Positions 1 to 13,019 of a stretch of 64,000 nucleotides of DNA are shown one piece after another. The notes beneath the pieces are model-generated. The model was not told the origin of the DNA. It made no database searches and was given only the letters and a program-made list of their open reading frames with translations. The translations under genes and the position numbers were made by a program. The DNA comes from Prunella strophiata (lineage: Eukaryota; Chordata; Aves; Passeriformes; Prunellidae): assembly GCA_036583965.1 (NCBI GenBank), contig JAZBQD010000025.1, forward strand, positions 13,785,145 to 13,849,144, in the 5' to 3' direction. Each line of letters starts with the position of its first letter. Position 1 is the stretch's first letter.

Positions 1-3000
1 ATTCAAATAACAGACTTTGGAACAGCAAAAGTATTATCTGCAGATAGCAGACAAGGTTTGCCAGTATTCATTATGTGACACCAATAATTATAGCAAGTGA
101 TCCTTTGAAAATGTACATGTGTTGTATTTACTAGATTGTAACCTTCCATTGTCGTTACCTCGCCTAAATTACTGAAAGATCTCAAAACAGTTTTGACTGT
201 CACAACTTAGATTATATCAGAGGAGGTAGTATTTGGTGTAGTGAAATACCAGCTGGACTACCAAATAGACTGGCAAGTTGAACTACTTCAGATTGCTTAG
301 CTTTCATTTGCAAGACAAGAATACAAATAGGTACCATGGCTCACCTGATACAGTAAGTTTTAACTCTGCTTACATGTTTAACTCCAGTGGCTGAAAGAAC
401 TGCGCAAATGTGAAGGTTGTAGAATTAATGTGTCTGCAGTTGTTACTAATAGCCTGTAAATAGATGCTGCAAACAATGCCTGAAAAAAGCACTAGGCTGA
501 ACTGAATTCAATTTACACTTTCTTCTTAACTGTAGCAAACTTGTGTTGGTAGGGTTTATAACTAAGTACCTAAATGCCTAGCTTCTTGAACCAAACAGGT
601 ATCACTGAGATTGACTTGTTTCTTCCAAGCAGGTTTTGTGGCTAGGTAGAGAAGTTAAATTCTCATGCGTTCTTTGCAGCAGTTATGTAACTTGCAGTGG
701 ATTGCCTTTTGGGTTGTTTTTTTTTTTTTTTTTAAACTGGGTGGTGACAGGGGAGGAAATTAATATCAGCTTATGCATAAGTATGTGTTTGCTTATTTCT
801 TTCTATTTCCTTGACAGCACGGGCAAACTCATTTGTAGGAACAGCACAGTATGTTTCTCCAGAACTGCTGACAGAGAAATCTGCCTGTAAAAGGTGAGGG
901 CTCTATATTTTAGAACTTTACTGACTCTGTCAGGAAACTGTCAAATGGGGAGGAGTGGATAAATCAAGCAAACAAGCAACCTTCGTATTTTAAAGAAACA
1001 AGATGCTTGAGTATTTTAAGAATTTGAAAATTTTTTTCTTACTGAGTGTTGCTTCTTGTTTGAGGGCTGGTTTCCTCAGTTCATCTACTTTTTTGAGTTC
1101 TACTAACAGGATTAGGTATTGTTGGAGAAGGTGGTGTGTAAGGTGAAGTTGGATTTCTCACCCATAAATAAATCAGAATATCTGTTATCCAAGTAATATA
1201 GTTATTTTAATTCCATTTTATATAAGATTGCTCAAATATGGTATTTCCTGCTGTAGGAGCAACAGAATGTCACATGCTGTTCAGTTAAGGAGAAGGCTGC
1301 AGCTTTCTTTGACTTGTATTTAGATCAACTTGCAGTTATCTTTCCTAAACTGTACTTAGGATTTGCAGCATTTTAAAGCTCATCCCTCTGCCTGGTATGA
1401 GTGATGCCCTTAAGAAATTTCTGAACTCATTAAAATTGCTTGTTGATGGTATTCTACTGAATGTGTATATCTATTTTACTGCAATGATGGAAGAGTAAGG
1501 TAATCGCTGACAAGTCACGGGTTAAAAAGATCATTTATGTGAATAGGTGTAGTAATTTGTGCTAGTATTTCTTGAAGTGATAGAGATACTATCAGACTTT
1601 TCACATCTTCTTTTGGTGAAGAGCTTTTGACTGTTTTGGCTAATGGAAAGTCTTCCATGAGGATTTTGAAGCTTTAATCAAATCTATGGGTAGCTTACCT
1701 CGAGGTAAAATAAGTTAAAAGTGTTCTTTCAGGCCAGCAAACTAAAGCTTAACTTTCCTTTACCCACCACACTAGAACATAACTTTTCCTCACAATTATA
1801 GCCTGTCTTTTTGTTTGTGTCTTAAGAAAAGCTTTAAGTGAAAAAGGTAAAAACATGTATTGTAATATATTCTCTTTTTTTTAATCAAATATCTAGAGGA
1901 AAGTATTTTAACTCTGAAGGGGCATATATTGAATTCAGCTGGATGCATCTTTGAATCATCATGTGGATAATCAGTATTCTTTTCAAAGTCATTACTTACC
2001 TGTTATTTTGACTGAGAATTCACCTGTCCTCCACTTGTGCTTGGAGTCAGTTTTTGTGGGACTGTTACTCTACAGTTTTTTCTTTTAAGTTGTGTTGCTA
2101 GCCTACTCTTCTTTTAAGGGCTGAAGTAAAAATAGTGTGGAAAATATACAAAGCAGGTTTGTCCACTGAGTTCATGCTATGTTTTAAGTAGCAGAAGGTT
2201 AAGAATTTTTCTTTTTAGATTTCATTTTAAAGATTTCTTTTACAAAAAAAGATTCTATGTTTTTTCCTCTTTGTCTTGAAGCTCTGACCTCTGGGCTCTG
2301 GGATGCATAATATATCAACTTGTAGCTGGATTGCCTCCATTTAGAGCTGGGTAAGAGATTTGAGCTAATTATATACATGTGGATCATAAACATAATGCCT
2401 CTGATTGGATTCTTACAAAACTACCACTTCTGAAGTATTTTCATTATGCAGAGCTGGTATTAATGTCATGCCTGCTTTTATTTGTCCTTTTTGATGTCAT
2501 GAAGTTGCTTAGACAGCTATAACTAGAGTTCCTGAGAGAGATTCCTTAAGCTGTCCTAAAATTTCACATGTAATTTGTGCCATGATGGTAACTATATAAC
2601 TCTATGAGAAGAGGTTTATAAGGCATATCCTCAACACTCTTGTTGAGTTATTTGAGCTTTTGTTGTTATTGCTCAAGTATCTGGTGCTTACAGGATCATA
2701 GTACCCCTTCACCCTGGGAAGATTTATGGGAACATGACTTTAATTGTAGATTTTTGTTTAATATTTCTTTGGTTTATTCAGGTTAAGGTGAAAGAGCCAT
2801 GGAGAACTAATAACAAGAGTTAATATTCTTCTCTTCTGCAGAAATGAATATCTTATATTCCAGAAGATAATAAAGTTGGAATATGACTTCCCAGAAAAAT
2901 TTTTTCCCAAGGCAAAAGACCTTGTGGAAAAGCTATTGGTAAATATTTGTGTTTTTCTTCTTGAATGTAGTATGCTTGTCTTGGTTGATTTTTTTTTTTT

Positions 3001-6000
3001 TTTTTTCCCCAATAACTGACCAAGTACCTAAATGCCTAACTTCTTGAACCAAAAGGTATCACTGAAATTGATTTGTCATTAAATGGTTTGATGACATTGG
3101 AAAACATTCAGCTTGTGTAGTTCTCTTTTCTGAAAGTTTCTACACACTCTTGCAAATCTTATAATATGAACATCTGTGAACATTATTGACTGTGTAGGGG
3201 ACTGTCTTGAAAATCAACATCTGTTACTAAACAACACTTTGACTTTTATTTTTTTAAAATCTGAATTCTAACAAGAATTGATAGAAGGATGAGGAATGTC
3301 TTTCTATGAAATGGAAGCAAACAATTCTAGATACTGTGCATTCCAAACAGAAATTAAGATTCAAATACTTAGCTTACATAGTTCTTAGATTAATTGGTTT
3401 TGCGTTGTATAAGGGATCATTTAGTTGAAAACAGCATCCTGTACGTCACAGGCAGATATATTCATTACAATATAAATGCAGTTGCCTTGCATTTTAACAT
3501 GCACTTAACATGTCTCAGTAGTATCAGCCTAAGAATTACTGTGCCCGTGCAGGTTTGACAAGTAGGAAGAAGTAGTTCTGTTCCATCAGTGAGATTATAG
3601 TCATGGCACTCAAGTGACTATGCAGAGAACATTTTAGGTGTTACAAGCTTTTTTCAGTTCAATAATCTATCATATTAGCAGGGGATGGGAAGGAAACACT
3701 AACCTTTGTGGATGATGATAAATACAGCCTGAAAGGCCTATTAGTGTGTTCCTGTGTCCAAGACCAGTTCTATGGCCAAGCCAGCATCTCCTGAATGGTG
3801 AAGTCTGGGTTGTATTAACCTGGTTGTATCCTGAGAACTGTGTCATTTTGAGGTGCTTGAGAGGCTGATGTTTAACACCAACTGTAGTTTCCACAGCTTC
3901 TTGCATCACTGGAATGTGATGGTGGACTAAACTTAAAATGAGGTATGCTTCATCAGGCCTTCTCCGTATGTTTGTTTCAGTATTTATGAAGAAGCAAAGC
4001 CAAAAAATTGTGTCGACCTAAAGTGCTCCTGTCCTTAGATCTATGAGCTGATCTAATACAAAATGTTGTTTACAAGACATACTGATAAATAATATCTTTT
4101 ATTATAAACAACCTCCTTATATTATAGATGCTTAGGGCAGGGGGACAAACTGGTTTTACATTTTCACATGGTGCTTTGCAAATGTGAATAATGCTTGCCC
4201 TTTGTCATTATTTCATACGGCTTAATTTTAATTTGCTTAGGTTCTAGATGCTACCAACCGATTAGGTTGTGAAGAAATGGGAGGGTATGGACCTCTTAAG
4301 GCTCACCCCTTCTTCGAATCCATTGTGTGGGAGAACCTGCATCTTCAGACACCCCCTAAACTTACAGCATATTTACCTGCTATGTCAGAGGATGATGAAG
4401 ACTGTTATGGAAATGTATGTTTGTGTACTGCTGTATTCAGCTCTGATGCTGCCTGAGACTTCTATTATAGCATAAATATTGAATATTAAGATAAATAAAT
4501 AATATAAATACTAATATAATTTTTTAAACTGAAACTATGGATTAGTTATATTTTAATGAAGATTTTAATTATTAAGAATGTAATAAATATTGCTGGTTAA
4601 ATTTTTACTTAAATCAGCATTTGTTTTCTGATAAAGTGAGTATTTTGAAAAAATAAGGCTGGCTTGCTTTTGATCAATCATACTTTGCATAGATGCCTGC
4701 TGATCTATAGGGAATAGGCTGGGGTTTGGCCCAAAAGCAAAATAAACTAAGGCATGCTTAAATTAAAAGCCACAGTTTAGTGCAAAGTAAGCTTTTTAAT
4801 AAAAGACATTTAATTACTTCATTTTGTTTCCTCCTTTAGTATGACAATCTCCTGAGTCAGTTCGGTTGCATGCAAGTTTCTAGTTCTGCCTCTTCCCATT
4901 CACTGTCTGCTGCAGAGACAAGTACACCCCAGACATCAGGAGGAAATATTGAACAGTATATTCATGATCTTGACAACAATTCATTTGAGCTGGATTTGCA
5001 GTTTTCTGAAGACGAAAAGAGGTTACTTCTGGCAAAACAAGCTGGTGGAAATCCTTGGTAGGATCTTTGAATGTAGCTAAATAACTTGCATAGCAATAAA
5101 GAATCCTGGAAAATAAGTGATTTTGATTCAAAATAGTATTTGTCAGTCTTAGTATTTTCAAGTAAACAATTAGCAATTAGATTTTTCTTGGCTTCTATTT
5201 TTAAAGCAATAGCAGCAAAACCCTGATATTCTCTTTCTAAAATTTACAAGGTCTAGAAGATGATGTGGATTGTGTTTATAAGATAGGCAGAATGACGCTA
5301 TCCAGTGCTGAGGAGTCTTCGTACTACAGTCCTAGAACTAGAAAATCTTCCTCTTTTTTACAGATGCCATAAGTTGTTGGAATTTTTTGCATGATAATAT
5401 TCTCTGGATATCTAACCGAGATACCTCCAGACTATTTAACAGCATTTCTTTTCACTCTTTAGAGAAGTCTCTCAAGTGTGAATTTTTGTCGTCATTGTTG
5501 TTCCTTGTGGGGTGGAGAGGGGGGTGCTAAGGGGTTTTTTTTGTTGTTGTTGATTGGTTTGTTTGTTTGGGGTTTTCTTGTTTATTTTTTGTTCTGTTTT
5601 GTTAATTTTGGGGGGTTTTTTGTTGGTTTTTTTTTTTGGTTGTTGGTTTTGTTTGGTTTGGGTTCTTCTGTTTGGTTTCAGTTTTGTTTGGTTGATTTTT
5701 TCCCCCCCTGTCAAATTTTAGAAAAAAAATCATTGGTCTGGGCTAAGGAAGAGTCCAAAACTCACATACTAAAGTTGTTCAGGAGTTCAGGAGTTTCGTG
5801 GAAAAGGACATGCTAGGGAGTGACATGAAAAACTACTTGATCATTATAGCTGTTTCTGTGAAATAATTACTTTTGGAGTAATAGTTATTTTTCTTTTTCT
5901 AAGGCATCAGTTTGTAGAAAATAACTTAATCCTAAAAATGGGTCCAGTGGACAAAAGAAAGGTAAGGGCTTTTCTTAATTTCCTGTAACAAGATTGAGCT

Positions 6001-7758
6001 GTCAAATTTTTGCACAGCTATAGCATAGATAAACAGCCTATTTTAAAGCTTCCTTGTTTAAACAATTTGTTGCCTGTAAACAAGTTATTTTAAAAATTCG
6101 GTGTTTTCTTGTGAGTAGGTTGGATTTTTTCTTGATTTAGTGATGTGCTCTTGATTTCTTGGAAAAGCCTAAGTAAATCTGCTATTGATGCTTTCACTTT
6201 GAGATTGTAGTAAATAAGTATTTGCTCATCCTCCTCCTCCCAATCTGATGTAATCTAACGCTCTTTCCTAAAGCATGTCCGAATGTGGTTTGAACCAAAA
6301 ATACCAAAAAATTACCAGTGTTGTTCTCAACTGTGCTTTTTTCCCTGGATCTGACTTTGTGCCTTTATCCTGAAAGAAGCAGAGGTGATGCTAGAACAGC
6401 TTTAAGTGTTAATTTCAGCAGTTTACAGATAAGCAAGGATAGTCTGCATCAGCTTTAGCGGAAAGAAGGTTCTCTTTCATCTAAGTTACTACCTGCTTCT
6501 TCATAGTCTTTTCTACAAAATCATGACTATTGATTTCTTTGAGAAATAGATTCTGGTTCACTCCGTGCTGCTAGGTGTTGCTAGAACTTGAAGATACTTT
6601 CCTTAACTAGTACTTGTGTTTTGCGATGTAGTAGAATAATGCACTGCAACACCCTAAAAAAGGAGTGAGGTCAAATAGGTAAAGTAAAATTAAGGACTTC
6701 CCCCAAAACCCAAATATACCATCCTAGCACTGAGCTGGTTTTATCCTGCCTCTGTTGTTCAGTTCAGAGATGTGTAAATGTACATTTTTAATTCCCTTAT
6801 GGATTTTGTTGGGTATTTTTGTTTGTTTGTTTGTTGGGTTTGGTTTTGGTTTTGGTTTTTTTTTTTGCATTACTGCTTCTACTTTTCTTGTTAGGGATTG
6901 TTTGCACGTCGACGCCAGTTGCTGCTTACGGAAGGGCCCCACCTGTATTATGTGGATCCTGTCAACAAAGTTCTAAAAGGAGAAATTCCATGGTCTTTAG
7001 AGTTGCGTCCAGAAGCCAAGAATTTTAAGACATTTTTTGTTCACACGGTAAGTTTATTTTCTGAATTTTCTTTGTAAATTGCTCTAAGGTCCTTGGGCAA
7101 TTTCTGTAAGTTATCAAAAAGATTTTTCTGGAGAAAGTATAGTTGCTTAGATACAAAATTTCATAGTCCTAATTTAAAACAAAACTAAATAATAACCTGA
7201 ACAAAGTCAACCAACAAAAAAAAAAGCACAAAATCCACACCCCCAAACAAAATTGAATAATACTAAAAGAAAAATCACACAAAATCTCACTCTAGCACAC
7301 ACATTTATCACAAAAATGCAACTGTATTTTTATTGTTAGTGTTTAAATATACCGTAAGTGGATTTTGGGCTTTGAAGGACATTCTTAAGGACTTAACATT
7401 TAGCCCTTCTTGTATGTAGTGAATCATGAGAGGTGTATAATATATTGTCAGTTGACTGCTTAAAAATATTCAGGTGCCAGATATATGGTTAATCAGTAAT
7501 ATATAATGTTATATAGCTGTAATTGAATTTAACTTTCAGAAAGTTAATGAGCTAATTCTGAATAATTATTTTATTGGTAGGTGCAGAATTACTGCTGCTT
7601 TTTGGTTAAACTATATTTGGAGTAATCATTAAAATGTTGTTCACTTATAGCCAAACAGGACATATTACCTGATGGACCCAAGTGGGAATGCTCATAAATG
7701 GTGCAAAAAGATACATGAAGTTTGGCGGCACAGATACCACCAGAATGCTGCAAAATAG
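1..7758 (+). CDS. PDPK1: 3-phosphoinositide-dependent protein kinase 1, C-terminal part (5' exons outside window)
   Basis: PDK1 is the AGC-family master kinase that phosphorylates the activation loop of AKT, S6K, SGK and PKC at the plasma membrane and in the cytosol. Nine coding exons read in one frame with GT/AG borders: 1-55, 818-893, 2282-2350, 2842-2938, 4241-4414, 4840-5057, 5904-5961, 6895-7047 and 7651-7758, giving 335 residues plus a TAG stop. The window opens just before the DFG motif (13-21). The autophosphorylated activation-loop serine (human S241, in ANSFVGT) is the codon at 829-831, followed by SPE. The rest of the kinase C-lobe follows, then a Ser-rich linker and the PH domain with the phosphoinositide-binding basic cluster KRKGLFARRR. 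The N-lobe and PIF pocket lie upstream, outside the window. The C-terminus ([10 protein letters not shown]) differs from the human end as I recall it (RQRYQSHPDAAVQ). Identification is from recognisable protein similarity; no database search was run. Confidence 0.97.
564..619. repeat. Direct repeat copy 1 in a PDPK1 intron
   Basis: This 56-bp segment beginning aagtacctaaatgcct recurs at 3022-3076 with about four differences, including one single-base deletion. It has no similarity I recognise to CR1. The two copies flank three PDPK1 exons. Confidence 0.85.
3022..3076. repeat. Direct repeat copy 2 in a PDPK1 intron
   Basis: This is the partner of the copy at 564-619, same orientation, about 2.4 kb downstream, placed right after a poly(T)/poly(C) run (2991-3010). 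The sequence beyond the repeat edges is not shared, so the duplication is short. Confidence 0.85.
5519..5706. repeat. G/T-rich low-complexity tract in a PDPK1 intron
   Basis: About 190 bp consisting almost only of G and T, in units such as ggtttgtttggtt, ending in a C-run. It lies about 200 bp upstream of the exon at 5904. Open frames here, rich in Phe/Gly/Leu on one strand and Lys/Asn/Pro on the other, are composition artefacts. Confidence 0.9.
6808..6867. repeat. G/T-rich tract upstream of PDPK1 exon 6895
   Basis: Short run of (gttt)n and (ggtttt)n units followed by a T-run, ending about 28 bp before the acceptor of the exon at 6895-7047. It may merge with that exon's polypyrimidine region. 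Confidence 0.85.
7203..7260. repeat. C/A-rich tract in the last PDPK1 intron
   Basis: Low-complexity A- and C-rich sequence on the plus strand, the reverse polarity of most G/T tracts in this window. It is intronic and so not part of the mature mRNA. Confidence 0.7.
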
Positions 7759-7883
7759 TAAAGCTCATCCAAAATTTCCCAGTTTCCCTACTTGCTGCTA
7801 GAACTCCATGTGCAGCCGATCAGAGGAATCTTTTCAACCCACCTATTACCATCTCAAGGGGAAGCATACGTCTGAAATGTTCT

Positions 7884-8109
7884 TGGGTGGTTTTTTTGGG
7901 GTTTTTTTTTTTTTTTGTTTTGTTTTGGTTTGGTTTGGTTTTTTTGGGGTTTTTTTTTGGGTTTAGTTTTCTTCTTTTGTTTGGTTTTTTTTTGGGGGGG
8001 GGAGGGTTTTGGGTTTTGGTTGTTTTGTTTGTTTGTGTGGTTTTTTGTGGGTTTGTTTTTGGTTTTTTTTTTTTTTTTTTGGGGTTTTTTTTTGCGGGGG
8101 GGATTTTTT
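7884..8109. repeat. G/T-rich tract in the PDPK1 3'UTR
   Basis: About 225 bp of almost pure G and T beginning about 125 bp after the stop codon, with several G4+ runs and one G9 run separated by T-runs. In the mRNA it would be a G/U-rich element with potential for RNA G-quadruplexes. Long open frames across it on both strands are composition artefacts. Confidence 0.9.
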
Positions 8110-11100
8110 AAGAAGAAGAAAAAAAGGAAGAAAAGCAAAAACCTAATGGAATTCAGGGTTGCTTTGCTCGCTCGTTGTGCTTCTGTTGAGGCTTCCACAT
8201 GCATATCATTGCTGTGAAGATCTTGCTTTTGTGCACTTCAGTTCTGTTTCTGCTGCAGACTAGTGGATAGACCTTGCATTACCAGCTTCACTTAAGATGA
8301 GTTAAAACCAATCCACACGCACACACGCCGAATCATGTACCAGCCTTGCATTTTACGGGGCTGGAGTTTTCTGTGACTCTCAGATTATCATTAAACTGTG
8401 TTTCATCAGGGAGCTTTTATATGCCTCTCCTAAGTACCACCTCTTTGTTTTCTCTTCCTGTCCTCACAGTCCCCCAGCTTATTGGTATATGGCATTTATA
8501 GCCACCCATTGGTTGCACCCTTGTGTAATTCCTAACATAGTTCTGGTTGCAGGATTTGTGTGGTACTATAGTAATTATGTGAATGAAGCGGATGTATTTG
8601 TCTGGCAGACAGGTTCCAGTGATAAAGCTTTTGAGAGAGTAAAATGCTGAAAATAGCACTGAAATTTCTAAAATTGAAATGTTGGCTTCTGAAGCATTTT
8701 AAATATTAGTTTAAATTTTAATATAAGTCATATGTGTGTTTAATCAAGGGACAATAAACTTACCAGCATGCTTTTAACTAATGCTAACTAAAAGAGAAAC
8801 TAGTTATGGGGGAGAAAAGGCTACTATTGAAATAGTAGATAGTTTTTCACCTTTTCAGCAGATGAGGGCTAGAAGCTTTCTTTCCAGGGTGTGCATGTGT
8901 TGTGCATTTTAGTGGGGCCAACCTATTTTCTTGGGTAAAGAAGGAAGCGTGAAAACTTTGTACGATTGGTTAGTTGACTTGTTTTTTTTTGTCTCATTGT
9001 GTAATGAGATGTCAATTCTATTTTTGGTCCTTGGCCAAACATTCAGGAACTCTGGAAATACAGGTAATAAAGTAATTTGGTGAGAAAAATCAAAGGAAAA
9101 TATTGATACAGAGGGAAAAATATATGGTACTTAAAGCATATCTGTAAAATGAAAGTATTTTTCATATCCATCTCCTTTATCCTCTTCAAATTATGGCTGG
9201 GTTTTGTGGTCAAACATTTCTTGTCATGTTACAAAAACACAACTGCCTGTGTGCTTAAAAAAAAACTTCCCCAGTGGTATTTTCTACATGCTTGTGTTCC
9301 TAAGTCTTGCAGACGAGAATGACCTAGGTCTGGACAAAGGCATTCCTTCCTCATTTTAAAAGCAGTATAAACATCACACCTATTTATGCACTCATTACAT
9401 ATACCATTACTTTGCATTTTGAGTTTTCATACTATGATGTGCTTTTCCTTCCACCAAAGAAAGGTTTCTCTACAATGTTGAAAAAATTCATAGGCTACTG
9501 CTCTCTAGAAGCAATATTTTAAGAACAATGGCTTATCAGATTTCTCAGAAAATATGTGAATGTCGAATATTTTCTTGTACAGGGTGAAGGAGATTTATTA
9601 TTGATCTCTTAAAAACTGTGTTATGTGGTTGAACTTGATGGCAGTTCAGCTTTTCCAGTCTATAAAAGAGTGCAGTTGCCTTTTCTTTTGGAGCAACTGC
9701 ATTCCTGTAGTCTTCTTTATCCCACCACATACGGAAACCTGAGAGAAGCAAATCCCTGGCTTACTGTGTCTGGTGTTAAGGGGGGGAAGGGGTCCTGTAA
9801 ATGGCTGAGGAAGATAGAAAAGTGTTCCCTTTGCATCATGAGAAATTCCATCACATACAAAGTATACTCCTTGTCAGTCAAATTTGAATAGCACGCTGTA
9901 CCTTTGATCTGTGTCTGTAGTAAGCTATATGTGCTGTTCTAACCAAGGTGACATGTATTTTAAGTCTGTTGTAGTGCTATCCATTTGTTCTCCAGCTGTC
10001 AGATTCAAGCCATGTATTGTGTCCACTGGAGATAATCGATAATCCTACCACTTTTGGATTTAGTCTCTGGTATTGAGAGCTAGACAGACATATTCCCAAC
10101 TTCATACAGGAGAGTTTGGCAATGATGGAGATTCACAGTGCCAGTGCTGTTCAGTGTGACAAAACTTTGCCTCACATAAAAAGTCTGGCAAAATGACCTC
10201 CATTGGCTTGTTAACTAGGTGGAGATCTAGGTGTGCTTAAACATGTTTTCTGTAATATTTAGATTTTTAGTCATTTTACCATAGCAAACTAATTGTGTTT
10301 TTTCACACCTTGAAAATCTTCTCTCAGTAGGTTTCCATCCTCCCCACCAAAAGCTTTCAGTCAGCCTTGTAGATCTTGGTAGCAGTAAGCTGTCAAGAAG
10401 GTATCTGGAAGGCTGATGTCTGCATTCTAGAAGTCCTTTTTTTTTTTTTTTTTTTAATTGACAGTGCTGTTATTGGAAAACTGTAAGCATCTCTTACAGA
10501 CATCACTCCACTTAGAGCTTCAGTATTCCTAATCCAGTCTTACTTAGCTACTGCTTTTTTGGGAAGGAACTAGAACTTTCCTGGTAGAGGTGTTTCTATT
10601 TCTTGGACTATGTGTAGAATCTGTGGGTTTGAAAAGTGGCAAGAGTATAGGGTGACGCATCACAAAGCAATTGTGGATTCAAGTATGTTTTACCAGTTTG
10701 TCCACTTAAATGTGTGTTGAAAGGTGCTGCATACTACGAAGGGCTGGTACCCATTTTAAATGCTTATACCTGATGTGGGGTAGAATCAGGTCTTTGTTCT
10801 GAAAACTCTGTTCATGAATCACTCCTGCGGTTCATGGAATGAAATGTGCAAGGGAGGTTCTTCAGAGCTGCACATAGGCAAGGTGATTTTTCTGCTTTTC
10901 ATCCAAGGTGTTCACAGCAGAGAAAAAATTTTAGGTACCTGAATACTCTTCTTAAGATTTCTCCTTACAGCAGACCTACTGAAAACCAAATCTGTTGATT
11001 CATTCCATCTCTTGAAATTTCAACAATTGTCAATCATTTATGAAGAATCTGGTCAATAATGTTGTAATTTTGCTTTGCTTGGTATTTGAACTTCAGAAAG

Positions 11101-12024
11101 GTATTTATTCCATCTTTTTCTGTGGTGTGGAGCTTAAAAAAGGATGGAGTACTACTGCCCAGTCACAAGAAGTTTAGGATTACTTTAATAAACTGAGAAA
11201 TTAGTTTGTTACCATTTGCCTTAAAGTCCAGTTTTGTAAAGGTTTTGTATTAAGAAAGAGTTACTTCAGATTTGATGTTGAGGCATTGTTAGCAGACTGA
11301 TATTGCCTATTACGATTCCCATTGCAAGGCACTTAGGTGCTGAAAAGATCAAATTATCAGTACTGTGCTCTACTTTTCTCCTTCTGATGTGATTTAATTG
11401 TGAAGTATCTGCTATATATAAGTCCGAAAAGAATTGTGGATTGAAACAAAGATGTGAATTATTCTAATCAGCTTTCATAGTTCAAGATGCTTAATTTAAT
11501 GTGCTTGATACAATTATTTTTTGTGCTGGGAACTTTGAAGAATTATGGGAATTTCCCACATGTACATTTTCTTCTGAATGATTTAGTAAAGTCAAGACAA
11601 TTACTTCATTTGGCCTTTGGACAAAACATTTGATTTCAACACTTGGCTGAGGAGAGACCTTGTGTATTAATAGTTGCCTAAAGATGTGGCCTCTGGATGG
11701 ATTCTGATCATTCTTTCTACTAGTTAATTGCACAAATAGGTGCAGTATTTATATCCGAAATTTTGCTGAATGCCTGTAATGCTTCATGGAAATATTTTAT
11801 GAATCAAATGGAAATGCTCCTGCAAAGCCTCATGATGCAGATTGTCTGTCAGTTGATCAAGTGAGCTTACAGATAAATAGTTCTGTAATCCAAAATGTCA
11901 TGTTTTTGATTATGACTGATAATTTCAGAATATTTCCTCTTTCATAGAAGAAATTACTGTTATGCAGCAAACAGTTGGAGATGTTTTTAAGCACCCAATA
12001 GCCTGGTTTTAGAGTAAAGAGAAT

Positions 12025-12300
12025 GTACTGAGTTGGAAAGGACCCATCAAGGTCATCAAGTCCAACTCTTGGCGCTGCACAGGACTCCCCAGCACTCCCA
12101 CCGTGTGCCAGACACCTTCTTGAACTCAGGCAGGCTTGATAGTGTGACCGCTCCTGGGCAGCCTGTTCCAGTGTTCGGCCACCCTCTGAGTGAAAAACCT
12201 TTTCCTGACACCTAACCTAAAGCTCCTGTGACTCAGCTTCATACCATTTCCTCGAGTCCTGTCCCTGGTCAAGAGAGAAATCTGTCTGTCAGCTGGGCCA
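12025..12300 (-). mobile_element. CR1 LINE fragment, antisense, in PDPK1 3'UTR
   Basis: The plus strand reads ggaaaggacccatcaaggtc then atcaagtccaactc, the complement of the CR1 3'-end consensus. It continues through the CR1 segment for 'gggcagcctgttccagtg' and 'accctctgagtgaaaaacct'. It is 5' truncated and lies in the presumed 3'UTR. The edges are approximate. Confidence 0.9.
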
Positions 12301-12537
12301 TGAATGTAGATGATTGCCATTTGACAAAGCTTCCTATGGCCGTGTACTAACTGACTCGATATGGTGAATGTTTGAAATGGTAGCAGAACTGAAAACTACT
12401 CTGTCTGACAAAAGAGAAAAATTAGGAACCAGGAACCATAATCAGTTTTGATAGTTGTATGCTGTTTTCAGGTTGGTGGCAGTCAGTTACACGTGTAATA
12501 TGCTCTACCTGCTTTGTAGCTGTAACTGTGATGTACA

Positions 12538-12612
12538 GAAAAAAAGAAAAAACCCACCCCAAAGAAACAAAACCCCTGACCCCCCCCCAACAAACCACAA
12601 AACAATCTCCCC
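12538..12612. repeat. C/A-rich tract in the PDPK1 3'UTR
   Basis: A- and C-rich low-complexity sequence with a C9 run. Its polarity is opposite to the G/T tract at 7884-8109 in the same presumed 3'UTR, so the two are roughly complementary. Confidence 0.85.
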
Positions 12613-13003
12613 TCCTCCAAGAACTCATGAAAACAGAAGCAAATAATGCAATGATATGATACACACTTTTGTATTTTTATTCTTCTAAGGTTATTTGCTG
12701 GCTCTTGTTGGCCTTTAGTTCAGTCTGTGTTATTTAAATTCTAATATATGAATTATTTGGATTGAATTCATGTTCGGGGCCCTGTTGTTGTATGTATTGA
12801 TGTACAGCCTTGAATGTGAATAATTATTGTAAACTATATTTTACACCTTTTTTCTGGCTTTATTATATAAATTTTCTATTGGTCGATGATTTAATCATAT
12901 CTCATAATTTAATGACTGTTTATTCTCCTCTCGACAGATCTCTGTGCTGTAGATGTGTAGTTAGTGACTGGATGATGGATTTCACTTATGCTTGGTAGTC
13001 TGT

Positions 13004-13009
13004 AATAAA
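13004..13009 (+). terminator. PDPK1: Distal poly(A) signal AATAAA of PDPK1
   Basis: A canonical hexamer lies 250 bp upstream of the KCTD5 start codon and about 15 bp before the sequence turns abruptly GC-rich. It is the last AATAAA before the KCTD5 promoter, so cleavage around 13020-13030 is expected. Proximal alternatives lie at 8753, 9066 and 11187. Confidence 0.6.
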
Positions 13010-13019
13010 GGCATGTAGG

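Noticed and set aside
7722..8217. Long frames on both strands rich in Phe/Gly/Leu or Lys/Pro/Asn
   Set aside because: They run across a pure G/T tract in the PDPK1 3'UTR; composition alone removes stop codons. The first also starts inside the PDPK1 last exon in the wrong frame.
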